Positions 34,597-44,694 of a DNA stretch of 64,000 bases are shown here, piece by piece. The notes beneath the pieces are model-generated. The model searched no databases. It had not been told where the DNA came from and worked only from the letters and a program-made list of their open reading frames with translations. The position numbers and the translations under genes are program-made. The DNA comes from Alopecurus myosuroides (taxonomy: Eukaryota; Streptophyta; Magnoliopsida; Poales; Poaceae), in contig CM054059.1 in NCBI GenBank assembly GCA_028641055.1, positions 113,245,392 through 113,309,391 of the forward strand, read 5' to 3'. Every line of letters begins with the position of its first letter. The first letter of the stretch is position 1.

Positions 34597-37500
34597 TTAA
34601 GCTGCAGGGTCCATCTTGGCCTTGCCCTTGTCGTCACCGGTAGTTGCGGCAGTCCCGGGTTGTGCAGCAGTCCCGGGTTGTGCAGCAGAAGTCGCAGGAG
34701 CAGAGTCGGCCTCGGTCTTCTTGGCGGCTACTTCCTTCATCTTGATCGCCTCCTCCCTCCAACGGGCAAGCATATCGAACGGCTGGGGGCGGTTCGCCTT
34801 GACAACCTTGTCATTAGCATCATAAGCCGGGAGAATCACATCAATTTCTAGGGCATCAGCGATAACACTAGCCGGATGACGGACTTCTTTCTGAATAGCC
34901 TTGAAGTCCTTTGGCAAAAACTTGGACCCATCCAAGTTGAACTCTGGGAATCCGCTCATAAGTTTGGCCAGCTCTAGCTTGGGAGCGTAGGCCTTAGCCA
35001 ACGCGAGTCCCCGGGTTACCCCAAATCGGCAGGAGGACCGTTTCCAGTGCCAAATCCACTCGGGGATTGTCGAGCAGCATTCCAGTAATCTCTTCATGTT
35101 ATCTGGCCTGACACCCGGCAGTCGTAACTCGTCAAGTATCCAACTGACTCCGCTGCAAAGTTGGCGAAGAGTATTCTTGATGGTTTTAAGCTTGGCAGCA
35201 TCATCTTCTTCGGGGGCAGCATCGCGTGGGCCTGCTAAAAAAGGCAAAAGGAGCTAAGGTAGCAGGCAAGCAAGTGCAGTTGTTCAAATCAAAGCAATCC
35301 GAGTCATAAAAAGGTGAAATTTAAAAATCTTACCAGTCGCAGTACGGTGAACATCAGCAATTTGAGCAGAAAGAGTTGTAAGTTTGTCCTTAGCTCTGTG
35401 AGCTCTCTTCCTGTACTTTTTCGTCATCTTTTGGCACCTGCGAGCCTCAGTCTCAGCAGCTTCACGAAGGGCCGTTTCTTTTTCAATACGCTTGGTGGAC
35501 TTGGCCAGCTTCTTCTCCAACTGTGAAACATAGTCCTGTAAAGAAGCATGAAGAGGGATCAGCCAGAAACATTATATAAAATTCCAAGCAAGTTACCTAG
35601 TAATTTACTCGGAACTTGGGGACTATGTATGGAAACAATTGATGACTAGTCGGGATTACCTCGTGCTTGGTTATTAAGGCATCTAGTATGTTTTCTTCGT
35701 CGCCCTTTAAGGTATGGAGGGCATCTAGCATTTGAGCAAAGGTCATGTCTTCAGGGCGAAGTTGAGAAGGGCCGGAGGATTGGCCCTCTTGTGGAGGAGT
35801 TGTTCCGGGTTTGGGGGTCGAAACCCGGATTGTTTGAACGTCCGGGTTAGGAGAGCCCGACTTGGTCTCCAAAGTGATGTCTTCGTCCACTTCTTCAGAG
35901 GGCTGGGGTGATGCAGTCTTTGGTGGAATTGGGTCCTTAAAAGGATCTTCTCCATTTCCGTCCTCGGCCTCGTCCTCAACCTCAACGTCCATGTCATCAC
36001 TCGGCTTCTCTTCTCCCTGCTCTTCTGATTCAGGGATATCCGGGTCGCTCAGCGTAACTGTGGCGCTGAAGAAAAGAAGGGAGACATTGATCAATGGAAT
36101 ATACGGAAAAAAGAAAGGTAACCAGTACGAGAAAATGTAAGTAAAGGTAGTTTACCCGGTGTTCACGGCGTAATCCGGGGGAAGCTCGCCGCTGGAGGCG
36201 GATGACGTTGGTAAGAGCACTGGCTGCGGTACGCGAAATTGCCCGGCAAGTGGATGATTAGGAGACGGATGACGTTGAGGAGATTGGGAAGGTTGAGCTG
36301 GAGGGGTACTGGCTCGATGAGTGGGTGAAGTGGAGATACCCGGGTTAAGGGGATCATCCCCCGGAGAATTCCGGGTCACCCTACGTTTAGTCGGGAGAGG
36401 GTCCTTCAAGAAGGGTGAATGTGATAATCGCTCGTTAAGTTCATGCATAGCAGCAAAGGAGTAAGGCGCATGAGACATAGAAGAGAAGGGAACCTTTTCA
36501 ACTACCCCTCTAGCCTTCCTTTTGTTTCCAACCAGGGGCTCCTGGTCAGACTCGGTGGCTTCCGGGTCATTTTCTTCTTCCTCCTCTTCATCCCCCGACC
36601 CTGAAAGCCGAGTAAGTATCAGATAAGAGAAATAACACAGATGAAGGGCAGGTGTAAAGGGTATGGGAGAGTACCCTCATCATCATCAACAGACTCGGTT
36701 TCCTCTTCGGGGTCTTGAGAAGGAGGAGGGTTTTCGACTTTCCAGAAGGGATCGTCAGCCTGTGAACAAATAAACACAAGTGGTGGTTAGAGACTATAAC
36801 GGACGAAAGTACTGAAATAAGAAAAAGGAGTCAGGTCTTACCGCTGGGGCGGGATTTTCCCGAGTAAACGGGGGGAACCCGGCGGTGTTCTTTATAACAT
36901 CTAGTCTCTCCATCAGGAAGCCCTTGATGGTCTTGTTGGTGTTACCGGCAGGGAAGTTCTTGGTGGAGTAGCGGAGGGAATCTGTGACGTGACCCGAATA
37001 TTCGTGTAACAGCTTCGAGCGAATCGAGTTGGGCTGAACCCGGAAGTCTACCCAAGTCCTTATTAGATTGAGCCCAAGAAGGCCGTGGGCTGAGAGAGCT
37101 GCTAGTTTGGCCAGAAGGGGCTGAATCGCTTCCCTATCAAGATCAGATGCAAAAGCATTGAAAGACTCGGAGGGCTCGAGAAGGCTCTCCGAATAACCCG
37201 GTAGTTTCCTCTCACCATTCGGAGAAGTGTCGTGGCAATAAAAGAAGGATAATTGCCAGTTTTTGGCGTTGGAGCTCAGGTTGAGAGGTGGCATCAATGA
37301 GTGTTTGCGGCGCTGGATGGATACCCCGCCGCAGGTAAGAAGCGTTCCGTCACCGCTCTCATGGCATGGTTCGCATTGGAATAATTCGGTAAAAAGAGCA
37401 AGGCTTGGTGGAGTGCATAGGTACGACTCGGACAAAACTATGAAGTGGGTGATGTTCAGCATAGAGTTAGGCCCTATGTCGAACACCCGGAGGCCGTAGT

Positions 37501-37771
37501 GGCTCAAGACTTCCCGGAAAAAAGGGTGACCCGGAGGACGGAATCCCCGGGTCACATGCTCGGTAAAACAAATTACCTCGTTCCCGGTGGGAGTGGGACG
37601 GGTCTCATCGCCAGGAGCCCTCCAGTGTATTTCCTTTTGAGAAGGAAGGATTCCTAACTCGGCCATCCCATCTAGCTTGGCCTTTGTCGTTGAAGACCGA
37701 CCCCAGTTGGCAGAAATGGTTTGAGAGGCCTTTGCAGAAGCCGGGTGTTTTCCTTGTCTTTTAGGAGCCAT
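34597..37771 (-). CDS. Antisense spliced gene of Tat element (900 aa, 'putative gypsy type transposon' domain)
   Basis: Six coding exons on the minus strand, joined by GT-AG introns, keep one frame: 37771-36842, 36759-36675, 36600-36156, 36065-35660, 35535-35334 and 35231-34597 (2703 nt). A 5' UTR intron (38294-37781) is also likely. Exon 1 holds the plant domain Pfam calls Transposase_28 (HVTRGFRPPGHPFF, LCTPPSLALFTELFQC, GGVSIQRR, TWVDFRVQPNS). The middle is acidic and Pro/Ser-rich with a nuclear-signal-like KRKAR near 365. Residues about 623-690 form a charged coiled coil (QLEKKLAKSTKRIEKE). The last 210 residues are an uncharacterised domain (FPEFNLDGSKFLPKDFKAIQ). Antisense genes in this position are known from Grande and Retand; the function is not established. 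Its promoter region is lost here. Confidence 0.85.
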
Positions 37772-38532
37772 GGAGTTGACCTGCAAGGGACAGGAAATGT
37801 ATGGAGTAAGATTCGGAACATCAAATCATTCGAGTCTGGAGACGTCAAGACGTTGAAGGCTAAAATGAAACCCGGATAATGCACTACGATGTTAAATGCG
37901 GAAGGTTTTCCGGGTGTCAGATGAGGTTGAGTAAATTGTTAATTACTTACGCGTTGAGGTGAATTGGGTGAACATGGATGGTTGCCCATACCTTTATTGT
38001 GGAGGGATTAGCTGGAAAAAGAGGATTTTCTGGGTGTTAATGCGACAGGCGGAAAGAACAAGGTGGAATGGATCTAGATCGAAAAGCTTGCAAGCAATCT
38101 TATGCAAAGTAGGATGGCCAATAAAGGCGCGGGGATGAGCTGCGACTACGCATCAGATGATTAAAGGGACTAAGGTCTATCGAAGCGGTTCAATTTGATG
38201 ATATCAGAAAATTAGTTTACGGGTTGACCCAGATCCAATCTTGGTCAGATTGAAAAGGTTGCGAGTTTCAATTGAATGGTTGAGAAAGGCTTACCAAAGG
38301 AGTTGAGGTCCGAAGTGAGGGTGGTGCGTGGCGCGGCTTGAGTGTCACGTCACGGCCCTCGATGAGGAAGCGCGGGTGTGACAGCGATGTTTAATGGCGA
38401 TGCTGGATAGCTCGAGGACGAGTGCGGCCGGTGGTGGCCTTATCTTTCTTGGAGCGTGCGAGCCCGGTGGCAGAAATTGCGAGGGAGCGTGGAGAAAAGG
38501 GATGATGAAGCGAGATGAATGGCTTAGGGTTA
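37772..38532 (-). other. Leader and 5' UTR intron of the inner antisense gene
   Basis: On the minus strand a donor-like TTTG|GTAAGCC (exon end 38295) and an acceptor TCCCTTGCAG (ending 37781) bracket a 514-bp intron directly upstream of the ATG. The same arrangement occurs in the outer copy (donor near 42260, acceptor near 41740). The stretch above 38295 corresponds to the outer leader up to about 42510, but stops before the TATA box. Confidence 0.6.
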
Positions 38533-38590
38533 CCAAGCACCTGCTATCCAGTTCGTACGATGAGTATCCCTTAGAAGCCAGGGTGCGACA
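38533..38590 (+). repeat. Last 58 bp of the chromovirus 3' LTR
   Basis: CCAAGCACCTGC...GGGTGCGACA corresponds to 18705-18762 with one substitution (GATCAG/GATGAG). It is followed by the duplicated target GCTGC at 38591-38595. Confidence 0.95.
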
Positions 38591-41500
38591 GCTGCTTAGC
38601 TTTCCCGGCAGCATTACTCGGACTCACCGCACCAGGGCGGACAGGTGGAGGGACAGCTGGTGTAGAGGCAGACGGCCCTGATCCTAACTCGGCCTCTCTC
38701 TTCGCAGTTGCCTCCCTCTTCCTGGCCGAGTTAGCAACCCACTTCTCCAAGATATCAAAGGGCGGGGGTGCTTCCTCCGTAACAATTTTGCCATCAGCGT
38801 TGTATGCACTCATAATCGTGTTTAGATCCAAACTATCGGCCAAAGTGGTAGCCGAGGGACGCACTGCGGATTGTATGGCCTTGAAATCCTTGGGTGTAAA
38901 TTTGGAACCGTCCGCCTTGAATTCGGGAAACCCGGATATTACCTTTGCCGGGTCAAGCTTTGGAAAGAAAGCCTTGGCCAGGGTAAAGGCCCGGGTCATA
39001 CCAATCCGGCATGACGAGCGTTTCCAGATTTCAATCCAGCCAGGCACAGTGGAGCAGGCTTGAATGAGATTTTCTTCACCCGGGTATACTTCCGTAGGCC
39101 ACTTTACGGCATCCAGTATAAATTTTGTGCCGGCAAAGAAAGTCTGGAGCACGGTCTTTAGGGTTCTAGCCTTGACAATGGCATCCTCCTCTGGGGCCGC
39201 AAGGTTTGCACCTACAGTTGAAACAAAAGAAAGAACGTATTAGTAATCCCGAGTATCATATAATAAAGCAAAGACATGAAGCCAATCGGCAGCAAAAACT
39301 TACTAAGCAAGATCTGATAAGTATCGGCGACTTGGTCCGATAGTTTCTTCAGTGCGGCCTGAGCGGCATTGCACTTCTTCTTGTATTTGGAAACATCCTT
39401 CTTCAAAGTTTTCATGTCATCCTCAAGGGTTTCCCTTCGTTTTACCTCGGCAAGAAGAAGTTGTTCGGTCTTAAGTAAAATTTCATCAGACCGGGTTATC
39501 TGCGCCTGTAAGTAGCAAGGAACGCAAGTATCAGTTGGATATTATGGTAAGCTGAATATTGCGTAAAGTACCAAGCATAACTTTAGCAAGTCATACTCGG
39601 AACTTGGGGACTAGGTATGTACTATGAGGTATCAAGTGTCACTACCTGGTGCTCTGCAGCCATGCGCTCCAAGATCTTGCTCTCCGAAGTCTTCATAGTG
39701 AGGAGAGTGTTCATCAATTGATCAAAAGTATCTTTACCCGTATCAGAGGACCCGGGGCCTTGGAAATTCCGAGAAGGAGCTTTCTTCTTAGTGGGAGGCG
39801 GCACCCGGGTCATTTGTATGTCCGAATCCGATGCTCCTTCTTCTGCATCCAAGGTTGTGGCTCTGTTCTTCTTGCTTGCATGGGAGGCAATCGGATACTC
39901 GGCTTCTTGTATATCCGGGTTTGTTGGCGACGCTTGCCCTTTGTCGCTAGACGCGGCCGTAGTCTTATCAGCCGGGCTTCCCTTACCCGGGCCCTCGGTT
40001 TCCATATCCTCTTGGTCGCTGGTAACGACCGTGGCCCTATAGATGTTATGAGTAAGCAGCTAGTATACAATCAGGAAAGGATGATGAAGCATGGTAGAGC
40101 ATCAGGAAAGGGATTTTACCCGGTATTCACCGCGAAATCCACAGGAAATCCGTCGCTGGACCCAGGAGAGGCTGGAAAGTATCAAGTAAGATTTCATAAA
40201 GGAATGGTTCAAGGTGAATGTTTCGTTCGAGAAAGGAAAGGGTAAATACCCGCCCGCCGAGTCGGAGTCGATGAAATACCCGGGTTAAGAGCACCATCAC
40301 CCGGGTGATTTCGAGTTGACCTGCGCTTGGTCATGGGCGACTCCTTCAAGCATGGCCAGTGGAACAAAGTCAAGGTAGCTCATGTATATCATTAAAGGAA
40401 TGCGAATTGAATGCGAGGAGGTGATATGAAACCTTGGAGGTGGCCTCTTGAGTTTTTCTCTTTGATCCGACTTTGACTGTCGGCTCCAGTTCCTCCTCGT
40501 CGCTGGCGGATTCTACTTTGCCGTCAGAATTTTCTTCTTCGTCATCTTCTTGTTCTGGATATCATCAAAGTTATAGTTGGAAAATGGAGGGGTTATGATG
40601 AGCTTAAGGGAACCAAGTAAAAGCCGGAGAGCACCTTCGTCCGAATTAACGGCTTCTTCTTGCTCCTCTGGACTTTCGGAGCTAGGAGAAGTGTTGGTCT
40701 TCCAAAAATCATCATCAGCCTGAAAAGTATCAGTATAAGGGTCATCACCTGTATCGAGTGGAAAGAGCAAAGGTAAAGACATCAAAATTAGGTTTTCACC
40801 TTGGGGGCTGGGTTCTCGAGTGTAAAGGGCTCTAATCCGGATATGTTCCGGATTACCTCAAGCTTTTCCGTCAGAAAACCCTTGATAGTTTTATGAGTGT
40901 CACCAGCCGCGAAGATGTTGTCAGAGTACCGGAGTGGGTCTGTAGATTGCCCCGAATACTCGCACATAAACTTTGTGCGGATGGAATTGGGTTGGATCCG
41001 GAAGTCGACCCAAGTCTTCACCAGGTTGAGCCCGATGAGACCTTGGGCCGTGAGAGTGGTGATTTTGGCTAGCAGAGGTTGAATGGCCTCCCTGTCCGAG
41101 TCAGGGGAAAAGGCACTAAACTTTTCGGAGATGTCAAGAAGGCCCTCTGAGTAACCCGGCAGTTTCTTTTGGCCGGGTGGGGAGGTGTCTTGGCAGTAAA
41201 AGTATGAGAGCTGCCAGTGCTTGACATGGGAGTTAAGAGTGAGGGGTGGCATCAGAGAATTCTTGCGGCGCTGGATAGAAACCCCGCCGCAAGCGAGAAG
41301 CGCCCCGTCACCGCTTTCGCGGCACGGTTTGCACTGAAAAAGCTCAACGAAAAGAGCCAAACTTGGCGGAGTGCACAAGTATGACTCGGAAAGAACGATG
41401 AAATGGGAAATATTTAATATAGAATTAGGCCCGATGTCAAAAACGCGAAGGCCGTAATGGCTTAGGACATCACGGAAGAAAGGGTGACCCGGCGGACGGA

Positions 41501-41729
41501 AGCCCCGGGTCACATGTTCCACGAAACAGATTACCTCGTCTTTCGTCGGGGTAGGCCGGGTCTCCTTGCCCGGCACCCTCCACTGGATATCCTCTTGAGG
41601 GGGAAGAACTCCCAGCTCGACCAGCTCCTCCAACTTGGCCTTGGTGACTGTAGACCGCGCCTAGTTGGCGGATATGGAGTTGGTGGCTTTGGGTTTAGTC
41701 GGAGTTCTCCCCTGCTTCTTGGGAGCCAT
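38591..41729 (-). pseudogene. Antisense gene of outer Tat element, broken copy
   Basis: It is homologous throughout to the inner antisense gene, with the same exon order (exon 1 41729 to about 40799; coiled-coil exon near 39415; last exon from about 39200 through 38591 and on to 14394). It has two lesions. Codon 23, TGG in the inner copy, is TAG here (41663-41661), and the chromovirus interrupts the last exon. Otherwise the exon 1 domain is well kept (GFRPPGHPFFRDVLSHYG, GGVSIQRRKN), and the splice sites I checked remain (donor AAG|GTGAAA near 40800, acceptor CTTTTCAG near 40722). Translation from a later start could still make most of the protein. Confidence 0.8.
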
Positions 41730-42912
41730 GTGGTTGACCTGCAAAGCACAAGGTAGGAGGATAAAAGGAATAAGACACGGAAGATGTGAGTCGGCCAAGT
41801 ATCAGCAAGGTAATATTAAGGCATGAAGGTTGTGTATTATCCGGGTGCCGGTTTGCAGAGTGAAGCTCGAACTGTCCGGGTGTCAAGTATTATAGCAAAA
41901 ATTACGGGGATCTAAGTGTTGAAGGAGTTTTTGAGGACGATGGATGGCTGCACGGGCACTTAGTGCGAATAAAAGGAGCTGGAAAGGGGAGGATTAACCG
42001 GGTGATTGAGGCAAAGGCGGAAATTTTGAGTGGTTCAAGCCCAGATTGGAAATTCCATCTTAAGATTTGTGGCGAAATTAACGATTGCAGGTAATAGGAG
42101 AGTGAATTGGAGGGTGTATCTTATCTATTGGGCGAGCTAAAAGGAATGCTAGCAACCTAATTCGGCATGGCTGAGAAATCATTGGCGGGTTGGTTTGGAT
42201 CTAATCTGAGGAGAAATCAAGAAATTGCAAGGGCAAATTAATAGATGTGAGAGGCTTACTGGAGGAGATCTGAGTGAAGCCTTGCGGAGGCAGATGGCGC
42301 AAGCCTGGTGTCCTTTCGCGGTTCCTGACGGGCCGGATGGAGATTTGCCGGTGGATCTTGGCGGCGGCGCGGGGTGAGCTGTGGCGGAGCGCAGCCTCCG
42401 GCCAATGGGCTCCGGTGATGCGCGCGGGATTTCCGTGGTGGCGCTCAGTGAGGATGAGCACGGAGGGAGAAAGGAAGCAGAGTGGGTGGAAATGAGCCGT
42501 TAGGGTTCGGGTTACCCCCAAGGAGCTTATTTATAGCACGAGTGGATAAGCTCGGTTCAGCGAGCGGGAGCCGGGAATTGCGGAGTAAACGGCTATCTAT
42601 TTGATTTTTTGCGAGATGCGCTTTAAGTGTTGAGCAAGGTGTCTGAACGAAAAGGAGAAAGAGATCCATCCCGTGATACCGGGAACAATTATCAAGTATA
42701 GAATCTTGACATTTTGGGGTTCAGACCTGGAGAGCTAAGCCAAGTACTTGGAGAAAAGCCGGGTTACTATATGGCCACCATGGAGCTAGGCCTAGCTATT
42801 TATCAAAGCACTTTAATCCGGCCTCCATACACTTGTACGTTTGATATTTTTGCAGGGAATAGCAGGCGCTTCAAGGACGGATCCGTGAAGCCCAAGCTAT
42901 TCTGGGGACTAC
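41730..42912 (-). other. Leader and upstream region of outer antisense gene, to the 3' LTR
   Basis: It holds the 5' UTR, the UTR intron and the antisense promoter. Small open frames here (42201-42521 minus, 42714-42926 plus) have no recognisable product. 42600-42912 shows nothing beyond the expected 3' end of the element. I could not pick out a clear polypurine tract before the LTR. Confidence 0.5.
42528..42535 (-). promoter_or_regulatory. TATA box for the antisense gene
   Basis: TATAAATA on the minus strand, about 800 bp upstream of the antisense ATG and just upstream of the region where homology with the inner element ends. Position and sequence fit a core promoter independent of the LTR. 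Confidence 0.55.
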
Positions 42913-43389
42913 TGATGGAGGGATAATAACCCGGTAGGCCAACTCCACGGTGTAACCTGGCCCAAAGGACGCTGTGCAAGACCCGGCTAAGGATAGAGAA
43001 ACTTCTGGAAGGCCCAAGTTTGTAGGCCTCGTAACCCGGATTGTGAGTTACGGTAAAGGAAAGTTAGGGCTTGTATGCGGTGTCCGGGTAGGATTCAGGG
43101 TGCGTCTTGGAGGGTAAGCCAGGGGGTACGGGTGCTATATAAACCGACCCCTAGGTTTAGTCGAGAGAGATCTAAGAACCCTAGCAATATCGCTTGATAT
43201 CGAGCATCTAGTGTAATCCCAGAGTTGAGTTATTATATCAAGATCGGAGACTCGGCGACTTTGATTGCCGGCTACCAGATCGAGTTGCATCATGTTTTCC
43301 TCTGAGCTAAACCCTCTCCCAAACGCCTGTGTCGTCTTGCCCCAAGATCAGTTACCCCCGGTAACGTCTGCCGTGATTATCCCACGACA
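42913..43389 (+). repeat. 3' LTR of outer Tat element (477 bp)
   Basis: Same length as the 5' LTR with three substitutions. It ends CCCACGACA. The following CACCACCGGAGG resumes the copia LTR. Confidence 0.93.
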
Positions 43390-44678
43390 CACCACCGGAG
43401 GCTCCGCCCCAGGCTCCGCCCCAGGCTCCGGTGTGGGTCCGGTGCAGGGTCCGCCCAAACCTCCCTCTGGTGCATATGAGCGGAGGCCTGGGCGGAACCT
43501 CCGGTGGGCGGAGCCTCCGGTGTATCCACCGTAGCCTCCGTCGCCTCCAACCAGGCCCTACGAGGGATTGGCCTCCGGTGCGCATCCAGTGGAGGGTCCG
43601 CCAAAATGGCATTCTGTTCGATAAGGGCGGATCCACCAGCGGAGCCTTTGGTGCGGGTCCGGTGGGCAGAGGTTCCGGTGTTTCCACCGGAGGCTCCGCT
43701 CTCTACACTGGCTCACTGGGGGCTTGGCATCCGGTGTGCCTCCGGTGGCAGCTCCGCCAAAAGCACGCTCTGTTGAATAAGAGCGGAGGCTCCACCGGAG
43801 CCTCCGGTGCAGCTCCGGTGGGCGGAGCCTCCGCCCTTGCCACCGGAGCCTCCGCCCCTTCGCCCTTCCACGGATAATATTTGGGCCGCGCGGCTGCGCA
43901 ACTAAAGAAGCCCACCAGAGCCTCCGGTGCATCCAAGACTGCACAACGACCACTTGTGTGAAGGGGTATAAATACCCCTTCCCCTTCCTCATAAATGTTA
44001 AGCTTTTCCCATTCTCTCTCCTAGCCATTAATGAAAGCTTCACCCACCTAGATCTCCCTCTTCACTCAACCACTCACTCCCAAACTTGGTGGAGAGCTAG
44101 AGGAGACCAAGATCCACACTTCAACCAAAAGAATTTCAAATCCATCCACCACAACCTAGTAGATCTAGAATCCTACTTGAGGCCTAGAAACCTTAGTAGA
44201 TCTTGTGCTTGTAGCTTCCACCTTGTTGCAAGAAGCTACGGATTGCTTGAGAGCCTCCATCCATCTTGTGGAGTGACCTCGAGCTCATGTAAAGGTTTGG
44301 TCAACGTCATCAAGTCGACCTCATAGTGGAAACGAGAATCTCCCTCACCGGAGAAGCTCAAGGAGAATAAGGTTTGCACAACCGTGCTATTGAGGAGTGC
44401 CTAGGTGGCTCCCCACCTCTCCAATGTAGACGTACTTCTCATTGAGAAGGAACTACGGGAATCATATCCTTGTCTCCTTGTTTACACTTGTGGTTTATCT
44501 TGCTACCTTTCGTTTTACTTCCGTTGCGCATATTATCTTGTCCACATAGGTTGCTCACCTAGATGCACATCTAGATAACCTTATCTTATCTTGCTTAGCC
44601 CTACTAAAAAGGAAAAGAAAAGAAAAGTTGGTAGTCAACCTATTCACCCCCCCTCTAGTTGACCATAGTGCACTTTTA
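43390..44678 (+). repeat. Copia 5' LTR, remaining 1289 bp
   Basis: It matches 55985-57280 in the 3' LTR with scattered differences. The first 540 bp are dominated by the hairpin-forming motif described below. The sequence GTATAAATACCCC (about 43965-43977) is a good TATA box for the copia transcript. It ends GTGCACTTTTA where the 3' LTR has GTGCACTTTCA. Confidence 0.9.
43391..43930 (+). repeat. GGAGGCTCCGG/CCGGAGCCTCC interspersed hairpin repeat in the copia U3
   Basis: Short motifs built on CGGAGGCTCCG (a self-complementary 5-bp stem with one central base) and CACCGGAGCC recur at least ten times in both orientations with irregular spacing. They end just before the TATA box. The same array is in the 3' LTR (55963-56530), and a smaller one lies upstream of the env-like ORF (53145-53345). 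Confidence 0.7.
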
Positions 44679-44680
44679 AT

Positions 44681-44694
44681 TGATATCAGAACCT
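44681..44694 (+). promoter_or_regulatory. Degenerate Met-type primer-binding site of copia element
   Basis: TGATATCAGAACCT, with two mismatches to the TGGTATCAGAGCCT site, just inside the 5' LTR. Confidence 0.7.

Larger units (their letters stand above)
28846..38532 (+). mobile_element. Tat-lineage gypsy element, pol-only derivative (inner Tat), 3' truncated
   Basis: It starts TGATGAGGGGATAG, related to the outer Tat LTR start. It carries a 454-bp 5' LTR, the same primer site, an intact pol ORF fused in frame to a short Gag leader, and an intact antisense gene. It breaks off at 38532, just upstream of the antisense leader, and resumes chromovirus LTR at CCAAGCACC. Its 3' LTR, the antisense TATA region and 11 bp of the host LTR (18694-18704 in the 5' copy) are missing, so a deletion removed the junction and no target duplication can be read. 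Confidence 0.9.
14446..38590 (+). mobile_element. Tekay-type chromovirus (Ty3/gypsy) with an extra ORF
   Basis: The 5-bp duplication GCTGC flanks it at 14441-14445 and 38591-38595. LTRs are about 4.3 kb. The order is 5' LTR, initiator-Met primer site, an extra ORF, a single gag-pol ORF with a chromodomain at its end, polypurine tract and 3' LTR. The chromodomain after integrase and the long TGTAACATCC LTRs indicate the Tekay/Del branch of chromoviruses. The 3' LTR is interrupted by a second Tat element at 28846-38532. The two LTRs differ by only about 13 substitutions and one 1-bp indel, and gag-pol is open, so this is a young insertion. Confidence 0.95.
9253..43389 (+). mobile_element. Tat-lineage gypsy element, gag-only derivative (outer Tat)
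   Basis: The two 477-bp LTRs (9253-9729 and 42913-43389) differ at only three positions. The internal region holds an intact gag, a protease-containing pol remnant without RT, RNase H or integrase, a 3' non-coding block, and an antisense multi-exon gene. This order, with an antisense ORF between pol and the 3' LTR, is known from Tat-lineage elements such as Grande and Retand. It inserted in a copia LTR: CCACC precedes the 5' end, and CCACC also follows the 3' end after two extra bases (CA), an imperfect 5-bp duplication. A chromovirus sits inside at 14446-38590. Without insertions it is about 10 kb. Confidence 0.9.

Noticed and set aside
34561..36140. Plus-strand open frames opposite the antisense gene (34561-34851, 35862-36140, 37263-37657)
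   Set aside because: They are shadows of the spliced minus-strand exons and lack any domain.
43431..43877. Overlapping open frames (up to 161 codons) in the copia LTR repeat array, and their copies at 55839-56671
   Set aside because: They are translations of the GGAGGCTCC repeats in several frames and both strands.
43391..43930. Direct-repeat array that might suggest CRISPR
   Set aside because: Units are irregular, occur in both orientations, have no regular spacers, and lie in a plant copia LTR.
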